Shown in pieces: positions 1 through 10,689 of a stretch of 64,000 bases of DNA. This DNA comes from Lineus longissimus. Lineage: Eukaryota > Nemertea > Pilidiophora > Heteronemertea > Lineidae. Each line of letters begins with the position of its first letter. Positions within the stretch are counted from its first letter, which is position 1. The stretch covers positions 17,035,808 through 17,099,807 of the forward strand of contig NC_088315.1 in the NCBI RefSeq assembly GCF_910592395.1, written 5' to 3'. Both the position numbers and the translations under genes were made by a program. The notes under the pieces are model-generated. The model saw only the letters and a list, made by a program, of their open reading frames with translations. It was not told the DNA's origin and ran no database searches.

Positions 1-59
1 TCTTAGTAAGCCATAATCGAGTATGAATGTTATTAATTTGTATTATACACTGCGGTGAA

Positions 60-805
60 AAGTTTTTGCGATGACCCCAAAATTCCTCTCATGTCCAATT
101 AACCTGTTTCCTTCCTAATTATTATAACAATATGGAAGTACGTTTGCCCTTGTTCTCCAGAAAGATACAATAATAGTGCCTCATTTCATCAATTTTTGAT
201 GAAAGCTTGATGCTATTTAAGTAATTATGCAGTAATTACATGTAGGCGCCTGGTGTTTCTAGTCATTTTCTGATAGTAATATCATCAGACGCCTAATTTC
301 AATACTGCATCGACCTTCATCAAAACTTGGGCCGTGTCGAATTAGCGGAATGAGCGGATGCTGTACAGAATATACATGTAATATAATTTCATACAAAATG
401 GAACTTAATGAATTCATTACATTTTAATTCGTTCGATACGCCACAGAGATTATTTAAAAATCGTTTTTTTACAGTCGTTAAGCCATGACTCGCAATGAGG
501 GCATGAAAACTGGTATGTAGGGACAGTTTAGTTCAGCCGGTAGCCGTGCGCAGCGCTGTATTACCGTACCTCCTTTCGTATTCAGAGTTCAGGCATGGTG
601 ACGAGCATCGCGACAAATACTGGCTTTTCCAGGTGATTGAAGCCCAGAATCCGCTCGTTCCGCTAATTCCACATTGCGCAAAACTTGGTAACATTGTATC
701 TTCCCAGAAAACAAGGGCAAAAGTAATACAATATTATTCCATTATTTAGGAGGGAAAAAGGTTAATTGGAAATGAGAGGAATTTAGGTTGTCCTAAAAAC
801 ATTTG
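60..805. mobile_element. DNA transposon remnant with long inverted repeats
   Basis: The left arm (about 60-180, resuming at 318-360) is the reverse complement of about 650-805. Shared blocks include AGAACAAGGGCAAA, GGTTAATTGGA, ATGAGAGGAATTT and GAATTAGCGGAA. The left arm carries about 140 bp of extra sequence at 180-318 that the right arm lacks. No transposase is visible, so this looks like an old non-autonomous element. The outer ends are approximate and I found no convincing target duplication. The 67-codon open frame inside is best read as chance. Confidence 0.55.
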
Positions 806-1154
806 CAGAGTACTGTAACTGTAAATTGTTATTTCTGTTATATTTTGACTTGCTTATTACTAAGTAACAATGTTTAAAAATTATAGTTAGCTGTTTGTTC
901 TTGAGAGTATAAATAGTCAAATCGATAGCTGGAAAGGTTTTGCCGGATGAATATATAATAATAAAGGTATTGATGGTGATGGTTCTGACCAGCAGATGTG
1001 TTTAAAGAAGGAGCAGCAATTCAGTCTTCTAGCTTAGTCTATATTAGTATGGTTATACATGATAATGTGCAACAAGAACTAGCTCACAGAAACAACGTTT
1101 ACAACCAGTACTATAATTAAATCTAGCGCCAAATTTAGAGCTAATTTTTTTTTT

Positions 1155-1400
1155 GGAAGTGACTATTTGGCAAGCCCGGCTTACCAAACAGCGACTTTTT
1201 CTTGTCCTGAATGGAGAGCCGAACTCATTAATATTAAAGTAAAGTCTCCAGCTCGCCAAACAGGGTAGATTTTTTACCTGTTTGGCATTAAGCCCGGCTG
1301 GCCGAACAGGGTGGCTTTTTAGTGCTGTTTGGCAAGCGGCTCTCCAAACAGGACAAAAAAAATGCCTGTTCGGCGAGCGGCTTGCCAAATAGACCCGGTC
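1155..1400 (+). mobile_element. 245-bp MITE, copy 1 (GGAAGTGAC family)
   Basis: A hairpin-rich element that starts GGAAGTGACTATTTGGCAAG and ends with CTTGCCAAATAGACCCGGTC, so the ends form imperfect terminal inverted repeats of about 45 bp. Several internal CTGTTTGGCAAGC modules lie in both orientations. A near-identical copy is at 11177-11420 and a diverged reverse copy is at about 35515-35838. T-runs flank it on both sides (1145-1154 and 1401-1408), compatible with an 8-bp target duplication. No coding capacity. Confidence 0.8.
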
Positions 1401-1806
1401 TTTTTTTTACAACTGAACCAATACGTACATACTGTAGTTAGTGGTAATTTGTATGGTTTCTATCAAGTATACAATGTAGATCAATCCATACTTGTTTGTA
1501 TAAAAGTTAGCTTGAACGAATTGTGATTAGTATGTCCATTAGGCAGTGGTGCCGTAGGAGAACTCAATCATATTAACCAGATTTCGCGAGACCCGAACGA
1601 ACGTCGACGTACGAAGTCTATGGTGTCCTGTGCTAATTTATTTACGGGACGACACTAATAAATCGTCTTTTATGCTTGATACGAGGAATTGGGGAAAATT
1701 TCAACAACAATTTGTCGATGTCATGCATCAAACTTCGCACTTCGTTGTTCATAACACTTCGTAAAGGCTTGCGAAACCTGCCTATTACTTTATAATTCAA
1801 TCGAAC

Positions 1807-3152
1807 CACTGAGAGATCTTTGTGATTTATATTCTACTGGATCCACTCACCAATAAGATCCCAAATCCGACAATACCTGATTTGTACCACCGCCACGATG
1901 GGTAGAATCTAAACAGCCGAACACAATAATAGGCCTTTCGCAGCCATAAAAGGGGTGGGCTATCTATTCAAGAGTTAACAACGTAATCGTCATGACTAGT
2001 CATGACTCAAGGAGGATACCATGGTGACGTCACATCACGTGATCACGACCCATATTACTGATCGCTATGGCCAAACAGATTCAGTCTACTGACAGCACCA
2101 GCACTGAACACATCTCCACGGCTCACTGTCTGGTGCACTCCTGTACACAAAAACACCAATAGACATGAAATATTGCAATACCTAGTATGGATTCTTCCTG
2201 TGTAAAATAAAATTTACAGAGCAGATTAACTTCCACGAATAAAAAAGACGTTTGACGTGGCCAAAGTGCGGAAATAAAGTCTCCGCTAAAATACACTACG
2301 AAATACTCTAGGCAATGCACTACGCGATACACGGTAGAGATGCAGTTGAGTTTGTAATTGTTTTGACTTAGAAGCCCGCCCATATCATAATATATTCATG
2401 TATTCATGAAGTATGAACTCATTTCTGTCCCATACAACTCTAAGAACAGTTAATTTCTCCTTAAATCATCACCGAAACCGCGATATCCGCAGGAAGATTT
2501 CGTTATAGTGTCCGAAAATGCATGATCTTACAGGGGCGCTAACTCGACAAATAGAGGGGATCTATGGAGATCTATGAGAGTTTTAGGTCCTGCAGGTCTC
2601 GAACGTGTAAAATCTGTAAACATGCCTCCAAATCCCATTATGATAATGAAGAGATCGCCCCATATCTGGGAGACTGTTTTGAAACCATCCTAATTTTGGA
2701 AGATCGGTGCCCGGCTATTTGGTTTTAAAAACCCTATTTTTCCCCATCAAAACAGCACTTATCATTATTCAAATGATAACTTATTGTCTGAAGACTTATT
2801 TCATAGCAGAAAAGTACCAATAACTCTGATTTGATGCGAAAAATCTAACTTTATTTGATGACTTGATTTTCCCTTGGCCGTGGATCGGGTTTGTTTACAA
2901 TATGCAGCTTCATCTTGTAAAAGCCGTGACGTCACCGCGGTATCCTCCTTGGTCATGACTCTACAGCGGAACTTTTCATATTACAATTAAAGACCAATTG
3001 GAAGAAACGAAGACAAGCTATCCCACCCCCCACCCCCCACCCCTTTGATGGCTGCGACCCATCGAGGCGGGAGTAAAAATCGGGTATTGTCGGGCTTGGG
3101 ATCTTATTGGTGATTGGATCCAGTATTTCATGATGTGACTGCAGCGACTCTG
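1807..3152. mobile_element. Inverted-repeat element with about 200-bp TIRs
   Basis: About 1834-2036 is the inverted copy of about 2922-3128. Matching blocks include ACCAATAAGATCCCAA, GATGGGT, AAGGAGGATACC and GGTGACGTCAC. Weaker similarity continues outwards to CACTGAGAG on the left and to the complement of CACAGAGTC on the right. The 0.9-kb interior has no recognisable transposase, so I read it as a non-autonomous DNA transposon. The ends are approximate. The palindromic TGACGTCA-like sites inside the arms resemble CRE elements but are part of the repeat. Confidence 0.65.
3022..3043 (-). other. Candidate G-quadruplex
   Basis: The plus strand reads CCCACCCCCCACCCCCCACC followed by CC, so the minus strand has four runs of at least three G separated by single T residues. 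It lies inside the right arm of the inverted-repeat element. Single-base loops are the most stable arrangement known for such folds; folding here is inferred. Confidence 0.5.
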
Positions 3153-3485
3153 TGTTATTCATGAATATGTCGATCCGAGCATGTGGCAATAACTTAATCA
3201 GACAGATGACCGACTTTTGGGGTTAATCATTTCACAATTGTTTATATTTCGTCTGACCACTTTGTGTTTTACCAAGTGCACATACAGAGGTATGACTCTG
3301 TCAACTCTAAATCAAATTTACTGTGATGTACTCTATGTAGATTATCACGCTTATTAATTGTGATTGCACGTACAAAAAAAGCAGTTGTGTTTAAGGAATT
3401 GATACCGAACTGGAGGTATTGGTCGTCTCGCCAAAACCGCGAACTAGAATTTAGACCAAAACTGAAGCAGAAACGAGAGGGTCCG

Positions 3486-3839
3486 TCAAGCATCATCATC
3501 ATCTTGTGATGTCCATCCTTTTAAATTGGTTACAAGTATTAAGTAGCTTTTCAAGTATTCTGTCATAATTTCACTTTTATGGAACAGCCCATTCTTTTCA
3601 TATACAACGCCTGTAGCTGAGTGAAAATCATCAGTTGTTCTATATGTGGCCTTATTACACCACACCATTGATTTTTCAAGCCTTTTAGCAGTTAAATTGT
3701 CAATGGTTGACCGCGACGCATCAAATACTGCGTGGGGTTGTGAATCTGAAATTTTGATATGATGTTCCGGACAGTCGGAAAAGTAAATGATGAAAAGTAA
3801 ACTGGTAGTTGACCACGGAAATTTTTTGACAATCGACAA
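3486..3839 (-). other. Unrecognised 117-codon open frame
   Basis: An open frame of ordinary amino-acid composition ending in four Asp and an Ala. I recognise no domain. A second minus-strand frame overlaps its 5' part (3692-3910), as would be seen in a decayed coding region with a frameshift. No clear splice sites or neighbours support it. It could be a fragment of an old gene or transposon protein, or chance. Confidence 0.15.
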
Positions 3840-3910
3840 ATTAGACAGACATCGATATTTCCTCTCTTTTCAGCCAACTGGTAGAAAAATCTCAATTGCC
3901 GAATTAGCAA

Positions 3911-4722
3911 AATTCAAAATTATATCTGTAGACTTGCTGCAGCAAATATTTCTTCAATAACTCTCCAAATATGTACTTGATAGTTAAAAACATACTCGCG
4001 TCTAATTGATAGGTTTGGACCCTCCAACCTATGAATATTCATTGGTGGTATTGTCTCAAGGCGCAATGAAAAAATAATTTAATTTTCGATGTGATGCATC
4101 TTATCAAGCAAAATGTTGATCTGCTTCTCAAACACAATTGAGCCTTTTCGATGAGCTTTTCTATTCAATACATATTTTGTTGATGTGTCATTTAGTTGTT
4201 ATTCACATTCACATGTTCAAAACATTCATTAATAAATGTGCTTAGTACATGGAATTGGCTTTTGAATTGTATATTTCCGTTGAATCCGTGCCAACTCTCT
4301 AAGCCACCGCCCCATCATGGAGGGATATAAATTCCTGACCTCCGGGCTTTACGGGCCCGATCCAGGCTCCGAGTCATCTCGTTTTTTTTTTAATTCCGAG
4401 CTCCTCGATCGTGCGTCTAGTTAAAAAGCGCTCCTTACTGCTAAAAACGCGATAAATTTCCTAAAAATCTTAAAGTGTGCATTCGGATCTTGAAATCTTG
4501 GGGAACCGGCAGTTAAAATCTCCGTCCGATAGGCTGAAATAAGCAGACCACGTTTGTTGACCATGCTTGTTTATACGATGCTTTGCCTCAATTGAACACA
4601 CCGCCAAAAAACTGATATATGATGCTTGAAATCAATCCATCGTAGGCCAAGTAGTATCTCTGGATCCAAATCCACGAATCAGTCAGATAAGCCATGGGAT
4701 GGGCGTTTATGTGAGGAAATAT
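3911..4722. other. Intergenic DNA with nothing recognised
   Basis: AT-rich sequence without a convincing gene or repeat. It ends at the 188-bp MITE. Confidence 0.4.
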
Positions 4723-4910
4723 GTGACCCTTCACAGCAAAACCAGGCGCACGTCGCACAGAAGATGAGCCTAAATGACACCAGGAGATAATGGAAGAAAT
4801 TGATGTGCTCATATTTCACAAAAGGCAGACAATAGAGAAATGAACAACCAGTCTCTCTCAACCTGCCAAGCTCAGAGCGACATGCGCCTGATTTTGCTGT
4901 GACGGGTCAC
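4723..4910 (+). mobile_element. 188-bp MITE, copy 1
   Basis: The ends are inverted repeats of about 34 bp: GTGACCCTTCACAGCAAAAC at the left, and GTTTTGCTGTGACGGGTCAC with one mismatch (ATTTTG) at the right. A 4-bp direct repeat ATAT (4719-4722 and 4911-4914) flanks it and looks like a target duplication. The copy at 54493-54680 is the same length and is also flanked by a 4-bp repeat. No coding capacity. Confidence 0.85.
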
Positions 4911-4987
4911 ATATGTTATCCAGAAGTATTAAGGTAGCAGGAAGGGTTGGGCGTTTGTGGTTTCTGAGTCTGAGGGGGTTGGTGTCT

Positions 4988-5047
4988 GTTGACTGTGCTT
5001 TAAGAGAGACTAGGCATGGCGCCAGTCTCTCTTAAAGCACAGTCAAC
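4988..5047. repeat. Perfect 24-bp inverted repeat (hairpin)
   Basis: 4988-5011 is the exact reverse complement of 5024-5047. The arm begins GTTGACTGTGCTTTAAGAGA, and the 12-bp spacer contains the palindrome GGCGCC. The right arm and following sequence recur at about 5364-5427. It probably marks an end of a nested mobile element. Confidence 0.8.
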
Positions 5048-5285
5048 AGGCATTTGGTCTCAGTATTTGGGTTTTGATTGCCATGACTGTACCCCTGTAA
5101 AAGTCAGAGGAGGAGAAGTTTGGAATGATGAAAGCATTGAAGAAGAAGAAATGTTATTATTGAGGAAAGCAAAATTTATTATGAGACTAGAAGGCAGTGT
5201 CCTGACTTGATTATTTTGAAAATGGCGGTCTGAACACATTAAAAGGTGGAACATGGCATTTTATCGACTTTGAAGTGCTCCGCAG

Positions 5286-6563
5286 TTAAAGGGAGACTAT
5301 AGGCAGCAGCTAGGTAGGCAAGATAAAATCATACAAATTTGCCAATAGGGTCAGTCATATCTCTAGGCATGGCGCTAGTCTCTCTTAAAGCACAGTCAAC
5401 AGGCATTTGGTCTTAGTATTTGGGTAAGTACAGAATCAAGGCAGCACAGAGAGCAATGATTGAACGATGCTGTGGACAAGTCCAAGGATACTGCATCAGT
5501 CACGACCAACTTCTCATCAGAAAGCGTCACCACCAGCATATTCAATGTTCAGTTCCAACCTGTACCAGTCCAATGCACGCCTGTCATGGTCAGCAGTGGT
5601 CAGCTTAGCGCGATATGGAACATTCTTCCGAAACTCAAGCGAGGGAAGTCTGCTCATTTGCCTATCTCGCGCACTGCTCCTTCTTGTCAAACATCGTAGT
5701 GAAATCGTGGTACAGTGGGGCGTCCTCGAGGATTGCAGCTGGTCGGACAGACGTGAGGTGGAATGTGGGCGGCTGCACTTCTTCGTTGATGTGCGATGGC
5801 AGATAGCACAGTTGTTGCGTTGCATGACAGCTGAAAGTGAATGTGATATCATAGAACTGAGGCGTTTGCAATGAGACTATAGGTGAAGTAGAAGCAAGGA
5901 GTGAAATGGGCCATCTTCCAGTGACTAATATACAGAGTAAGGGCCCTGGGTGTTGTTAGATTCAGCATTGAATGTATTCCTCGTACAAGCGTGAATAGTG
6001 TGGACATACAGTGAGAGGTGAGAGACCCCTATTGACTACTTCCTGTAACTTTATCTTGGATATTATATTAGTATTGAACTTCTAGCCATGGAATATGAAG
6101 AAATTGAAGTTGTAGGCATGGAATATGAAAAATTATTCAACGGTGAAAGACATTATTCCATGAGGCTTTGACGTGATCGCAAAGGACGCGACGTGATTGG
6201 TTCACATGCTAATGAGGTATGATAATGATAATTACCTCTATAAATGCTACTTGGATAGCGACTGTGTCGTTGACTGCAACAGTGGTCTATGTCAATGTGT
6301 ACCTGTAATGTCAATGAAGTATGATGAGGTGATGACGATAGTGCAATTATTAAATATTGGCAAGAGATCATACTGCAACATAGGTCTTGTTTTTGACAGA
6401 TGACTGTGCGACATTCCCATTGGGTCTTGTTAGAGTCAGCGCTGCATGTATTCCTTGTACAAGCTTGAATAGTTGTGACGGACTTTGAGGGGTGAGAGAC
6501 CCCTATCGGCTACTTCGTCTAACTTTATCTTGCCTACCTAGCTGCTAGCAATAGTGCCCCTTT
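5286..6563. mobile_element. 1.3-kb inverted-repeat element
   Basis: The left end (5286-5330) and right end (6522-6563) are inverted repeats of about 42 bp sharing CAGCTAGGTAGGCAAGATAA. Shorter internal repeats of GTGAGAGACCCCTAT occur near 6018 and 6492. The interior holds a block (5576-5712) repeated at 7533-7670. Overlapping short open frames on both strands at 5460-5874 are not alignable to any protein I know. A related 226-bp element sits at 27962-28187. Probably a non-autonomous or decayed DNA transposon. Confidence 0.6.
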
Positions 6564-7532
6564 ATCAAGACTGAAACCCACTGTGTGGGGCTAAGAAATT
6601 ACCTTTATAATCCTAGTTGGATAACCACTGTGTAGATGATTTGAAGAGTGCTCTGTGGATGTGTGCCTGTAATGTCAATGAAAGTATGATGAGGTGATGA
6701 CGATAGTGGAATGACGAAATATTGGAAAGAGATCTATTCCTAGAAGAACATATGTCCTGTTTTGACTAGGTGGCGCATTTTAGAATCAGCAGTGAGCACT
6801 GTGTGTAACATGGTGGAGGCAGCGGAGATAATAACTGTGTCGAAAGTATTGTTATAGGGCCTTCCCTAGGCCCATGGGGTTAAATTTACAATCCACGATT
6901 GAAAAGACGTAGTTTGATCGCATTCAACTATAAATCCATTGAACAGTTGTGTTCCTTTAGTCAACCGATGACCTTTTGTTGGGCCATGATCGGGGATTGT
7001 AAACTGTAAATGTATTATGGACTGGGAGACGGGGGAAACACAAGTGAAATAGACCAAAACAAGTGATTTTGGGGCTTTGGTTTAGACGCATGCCCCACAT
7101 GCGCCATGCGGGATTATACGGTTCATGTGAACTTGTTGACATCTACATGATCTAGTGCTGTTATTGGTCATGGTACATGGTAGGCCTAATCATCATGGCT
7201 ATATGTTTCAGGAAAAGCGCGGAGTAAAATGAACTGCCGATGAATAATGATGCTGTTCATGTTTACCATGTTTACTAGTACATAGCCATAGGGTATGCAC
7301 TGGCCAGTGCACTTTCTGCACGTCGTCATGGTCATGTACGTGATACCGTAACCTTGCATTGTTTTTTGAATGCGCATGCTTTTTGGGCAAAATCACTTGT
7401 ACCAACACTAATGAATAATGTCTTCTTATCCCTATGACTCCATACACAGTGAGGGCATTGTCCCATTCCCATCAAATGGTAACTTATTGTACCGTATTAG
7501 GGTGGAAGTCGGGGAGCAGATACCTACCGTTG

Positions 7533-7670
7533 CACGCCTGTCATAATCAGTAGTGATGAGCTTGGCGCGATATGGAACATTCTTCAGAAACTCAAGCGAG
7601 GGAAGTCTGCTCATTAGCATATCTCGCGCACTGCTCCTTCTTGTCAAACATCGTAGTGAAATCGTAATGG
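7533..7670 (+). repeat. Second copy of a transposon-internal block
   Basis: About 137 bp, nearly identical to 5576-5712. Shared stretches include CGCGATATGGAACATTCTTC, AAGCGAGGGAAGTCTGCTCA and TCGCGCACTGCTCCTTCTTG. The surrounding sequence differs, so it is a fragment of the same dispersed element. Minus-strand open frames in both copies give similar short peptides, hinting at decayed coding sequence that I cannot name. Confidence 0.6.
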
Positions 7671-8324
7671 AAAACGTCTGGCTTTGCGCCAGACGTTGAG
7701 ACTAATAAGTGAAGAACTAATAGGTAAAGAACTTCTACTTGCGCGAGACTGCTCTGATAAAATTATCATTGCAGAGACTACGGTGACGTACACATATATT
7801 TTTTACAATCAAAAATGCCCTCAAAAGACGACATGGAATGATTATTTTATTGATATTTCCTACTATATACCTTCCAATTATCACTTTATACAAATAGATC
7901 GGCGTTAGGTCGCATGCTTTTCTTTCCTGGTGACACTATAAAGCAAAATAGTTGCAACCCCGTAAATGCGCTATAAGTCCAATAATAAGTGGCGGGTGAC
8001 CCGTTATAAATGTTTCGCCAGCTTCGCTTTTTTGCCGCTACGCGGCGCGTTGGGCCCTTGCGTCCAGGAACATGAGATGACTCGAAACCTAACTAGGCCT
8101 CCATACACTGCATGACAAAAGTCATTTCGTGGCTTGTTTCCAAAAAAATGTTGCAATGTGTATACGATTGGAACTTTTGTTACATCTTTTACAAAAGTCA
8201 TTCAGTGTGTATTCACTCAGTGACCTTTGTGGGCATGTTTACCCCTGTGGAAAGCCTGTGGAAAGCTGTGGACAGCTGAGTTGAATATGTTCAATTTTTG
8301 GAGACCTGTTGCTCATGGGACAGG

Positions 8325-8549
8325 AAGATGGCTACGTGGTATTTAGAAAAAACATCAAGATTTTGTGATCTTTGGGGGGTGCAAGAATGTCTTTTCAACG
8401 TCAAGTCCCCTCTGTACCACGATAGGAAGGAAAAGAGGAAAAAGACAGCCGAAATCGCTACTGAATTGGACGTCACCGGCAAAGTTCACATTGGTAATGT
8501 TGGTAAATATGCATCGACCAATTTCAATACACGTTTACCCAAGAAATAA
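8325..8549 (+). pseudogene. MADF (Myb/SANT-like) domain fragment
   Basis: An open frame beginning ATGGCTACGTGG encodes about 74 residues. The first 50 match the MADF pattern: an early Trp, RFCDLWGVQECLFNVKSPLY, a basic segment DRKEKRKK, then an AEIATEL helix. MADF domains bind DNA and occur in transcription regulators and as accessory proteins of PIF/Harbinger transposons. The frame stops soon after the domain and no flanking exons are visible, so this is a lone exon or a gene remnant. Domain call from pattern only. Confidence 0.45.
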
Positions 8550-8554
8550 ATGAA

Positions 8555-10685
8555 CAAAATATATTAATATCCAGTTTAATATTATTTGCTTGGAAGACAA
8601 TACAAGAACATTGGATGTAAACCCTGTGATTTGGATTGCAATTCATCTACTACTTATGAATCTATGTTGGTCGTTTAAATTAGAATGAGAACAGAGCAAA
8701 TCGCACGCGGAGCCACTTCCCTTTGCGTGGTACACAGGCTATAGTCCTATAGTCCAAAGATTCTGAGGCAAAATGTAAATCTCATTCATGTTGATTATAC
8801 TTGAGTGCTTGTACTGTTTTAATACCCGCCGTTGTTTATGCTAACAGCAGATGACGCAATCAAGAAAATCGCATTCGTCTGGTTCGTCTTCGCCGAAAGA
8901 TGACAATGAGAGACAGACATACCGATGCGACCAGTTCGGTGTCTGCCATGGTTATTAAGTGTGACGTTGGTGTAGAAGAGTTTTGGTCATTGTTGACGTA
9001 GAATGTCATGAATGTGTAGTGACCAGTCAATAACTGTGGAAAGTCACAAAAATATTTGTGGCAAATGGTGATTTCTGTGGCCTGTCGGGATCATTTTGTA
9101 GCAAATGTGCGCTACATTATTGACTATTGTCGAGTGTCACCTGGAAACATATGTCGCAGTTGCGTTTTGCACGTCCACATGTCTATCAGTGTGTGGAGAA
9201 ATTTCGACTTCTGTGGAATGTCACCAGAATGTCTTTTGTCGAAGGTCACTTTTGTAGCACCTGATTTCTACTTTTGTCATGTAGTGTATGAAGGCCTTAA
9301 GGCCCGGAATTGAAATAGACTACTTAACCATCAGTTGTTATATTTGCGCCCTGACACCTCCCGTGCAATTATTAGTTTGAATTAATACACTTGATTCCGG
9401 GGAAGTTCGGAACACTGGTTTCCCACACTGGCTAAATGCCCAGTTTTCGCCAGCACCAGCACCGGAGGTTGCCTAGGTACTTTTGCAGAATTGCGCCACC
9501 TGGAAGAACAGATTCAGATTCAGATTCGTTCTGAATCCTCCAATTAGCATGAATAGATCCAAAAAGGATTTCGCATCGCGACTGAGATTCAGTAATGAGA
9601 GCGGGATTTCATGTTTTGAAATTCGCTTTTGGCTTTTTCATCATGTCCCCTCGGCTTGCAAATCTGTTTGCATTGTTTCAAGCCAGTTCACGGTGTAAAA
9701 TTGTACATTTAGGGCAATTTAACGCAATTTCCTACCATTGACTGATTCACGGAGGCAGTTTGTTGACAATGCCATACGTCGTCTCACCGGAAGATGCGAA
9801 CAACATCAGTCTTGAAGAAGCAACTTAGTGACAGTGGACAATCATGATGAAACTGTCGACCATCTCCAGTAAATTTGAACCCAGTCAACCGATCGAACGC
9901 CATAGTCTTTTACAGTTTGTTGATTGAGAAGAGATGCCCAACATTATTGATGACGTCCTGCACTGACATGTAAGCGGGTCACCCTGGGTGGAATGGTTCT
10001 CGGAACGGGATAGCGAAAACTCAGTTTCACCATACGTGCGGGTACAGTCGAGAGTTGTGCACAGCCCAATGAGAAAGCTCACGTCATGAATTTCAATATT
10101 CATGACACAAACATAATTCGTCCATAAAAGTATGCATTATGGACTTATGTAGGCTATTTTAAATTATTTTAATTATAAATAAGCAGATGGTTAAGTGCAG
10201 GTATGCACCGATACATGTAACTATAAATGATAGATAACCATCACTAGAGTGTAGGCCAACTCTAATTTCATCGATCTAAGACCAATATATGATTACTTAC
10301 TACGAAATTGAAGAAAGAAACCGTGTAGAAGTTTGAAGCGTCCTAGGATAGAATGTCCGGGGAAGAAAATACTCTACAATGCGTTTTTACTTCCGAGTTA
10401 TTGACTGCTATGTCCCTTACAGAACCATATAGGCCTACCATAATTTGCCAGAATACATTAGGGCCGACACCTATTGAAGGATTATCTACTTCTGTACCGA
10501 ACCAGTTTGTAAAAGGACGATAGGGCAACCGGTTTGGTATTGCAATCTATTTGATTTCTGCGCAACCAAATTGAATGCATATATATTGAATCTCATCAAA
10601 CGAGCATGTGCTTTGTAGCTCGAATTCAATTTCATAACCGGTCTTATATCGGTGGACTAGAGTACATTTGATGCAGGGATAAATA
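8555..10685. other. Intergenic DNA with nothing recognised
   Basis: No convincing gene, RNA or repeat. Short open frames at 9056-9313 and 9483-9698 have no domain, splice or codon support. Confidence 0.4.
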
Positions 10686-10689
10686 ATCC

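Noticed and set aside
5460-5874. Overlapping open frames on both strands as a gene
   Set aside because: They lie inside an inverted-repeat element, and the same block recurs in broken form at 7533-7670.
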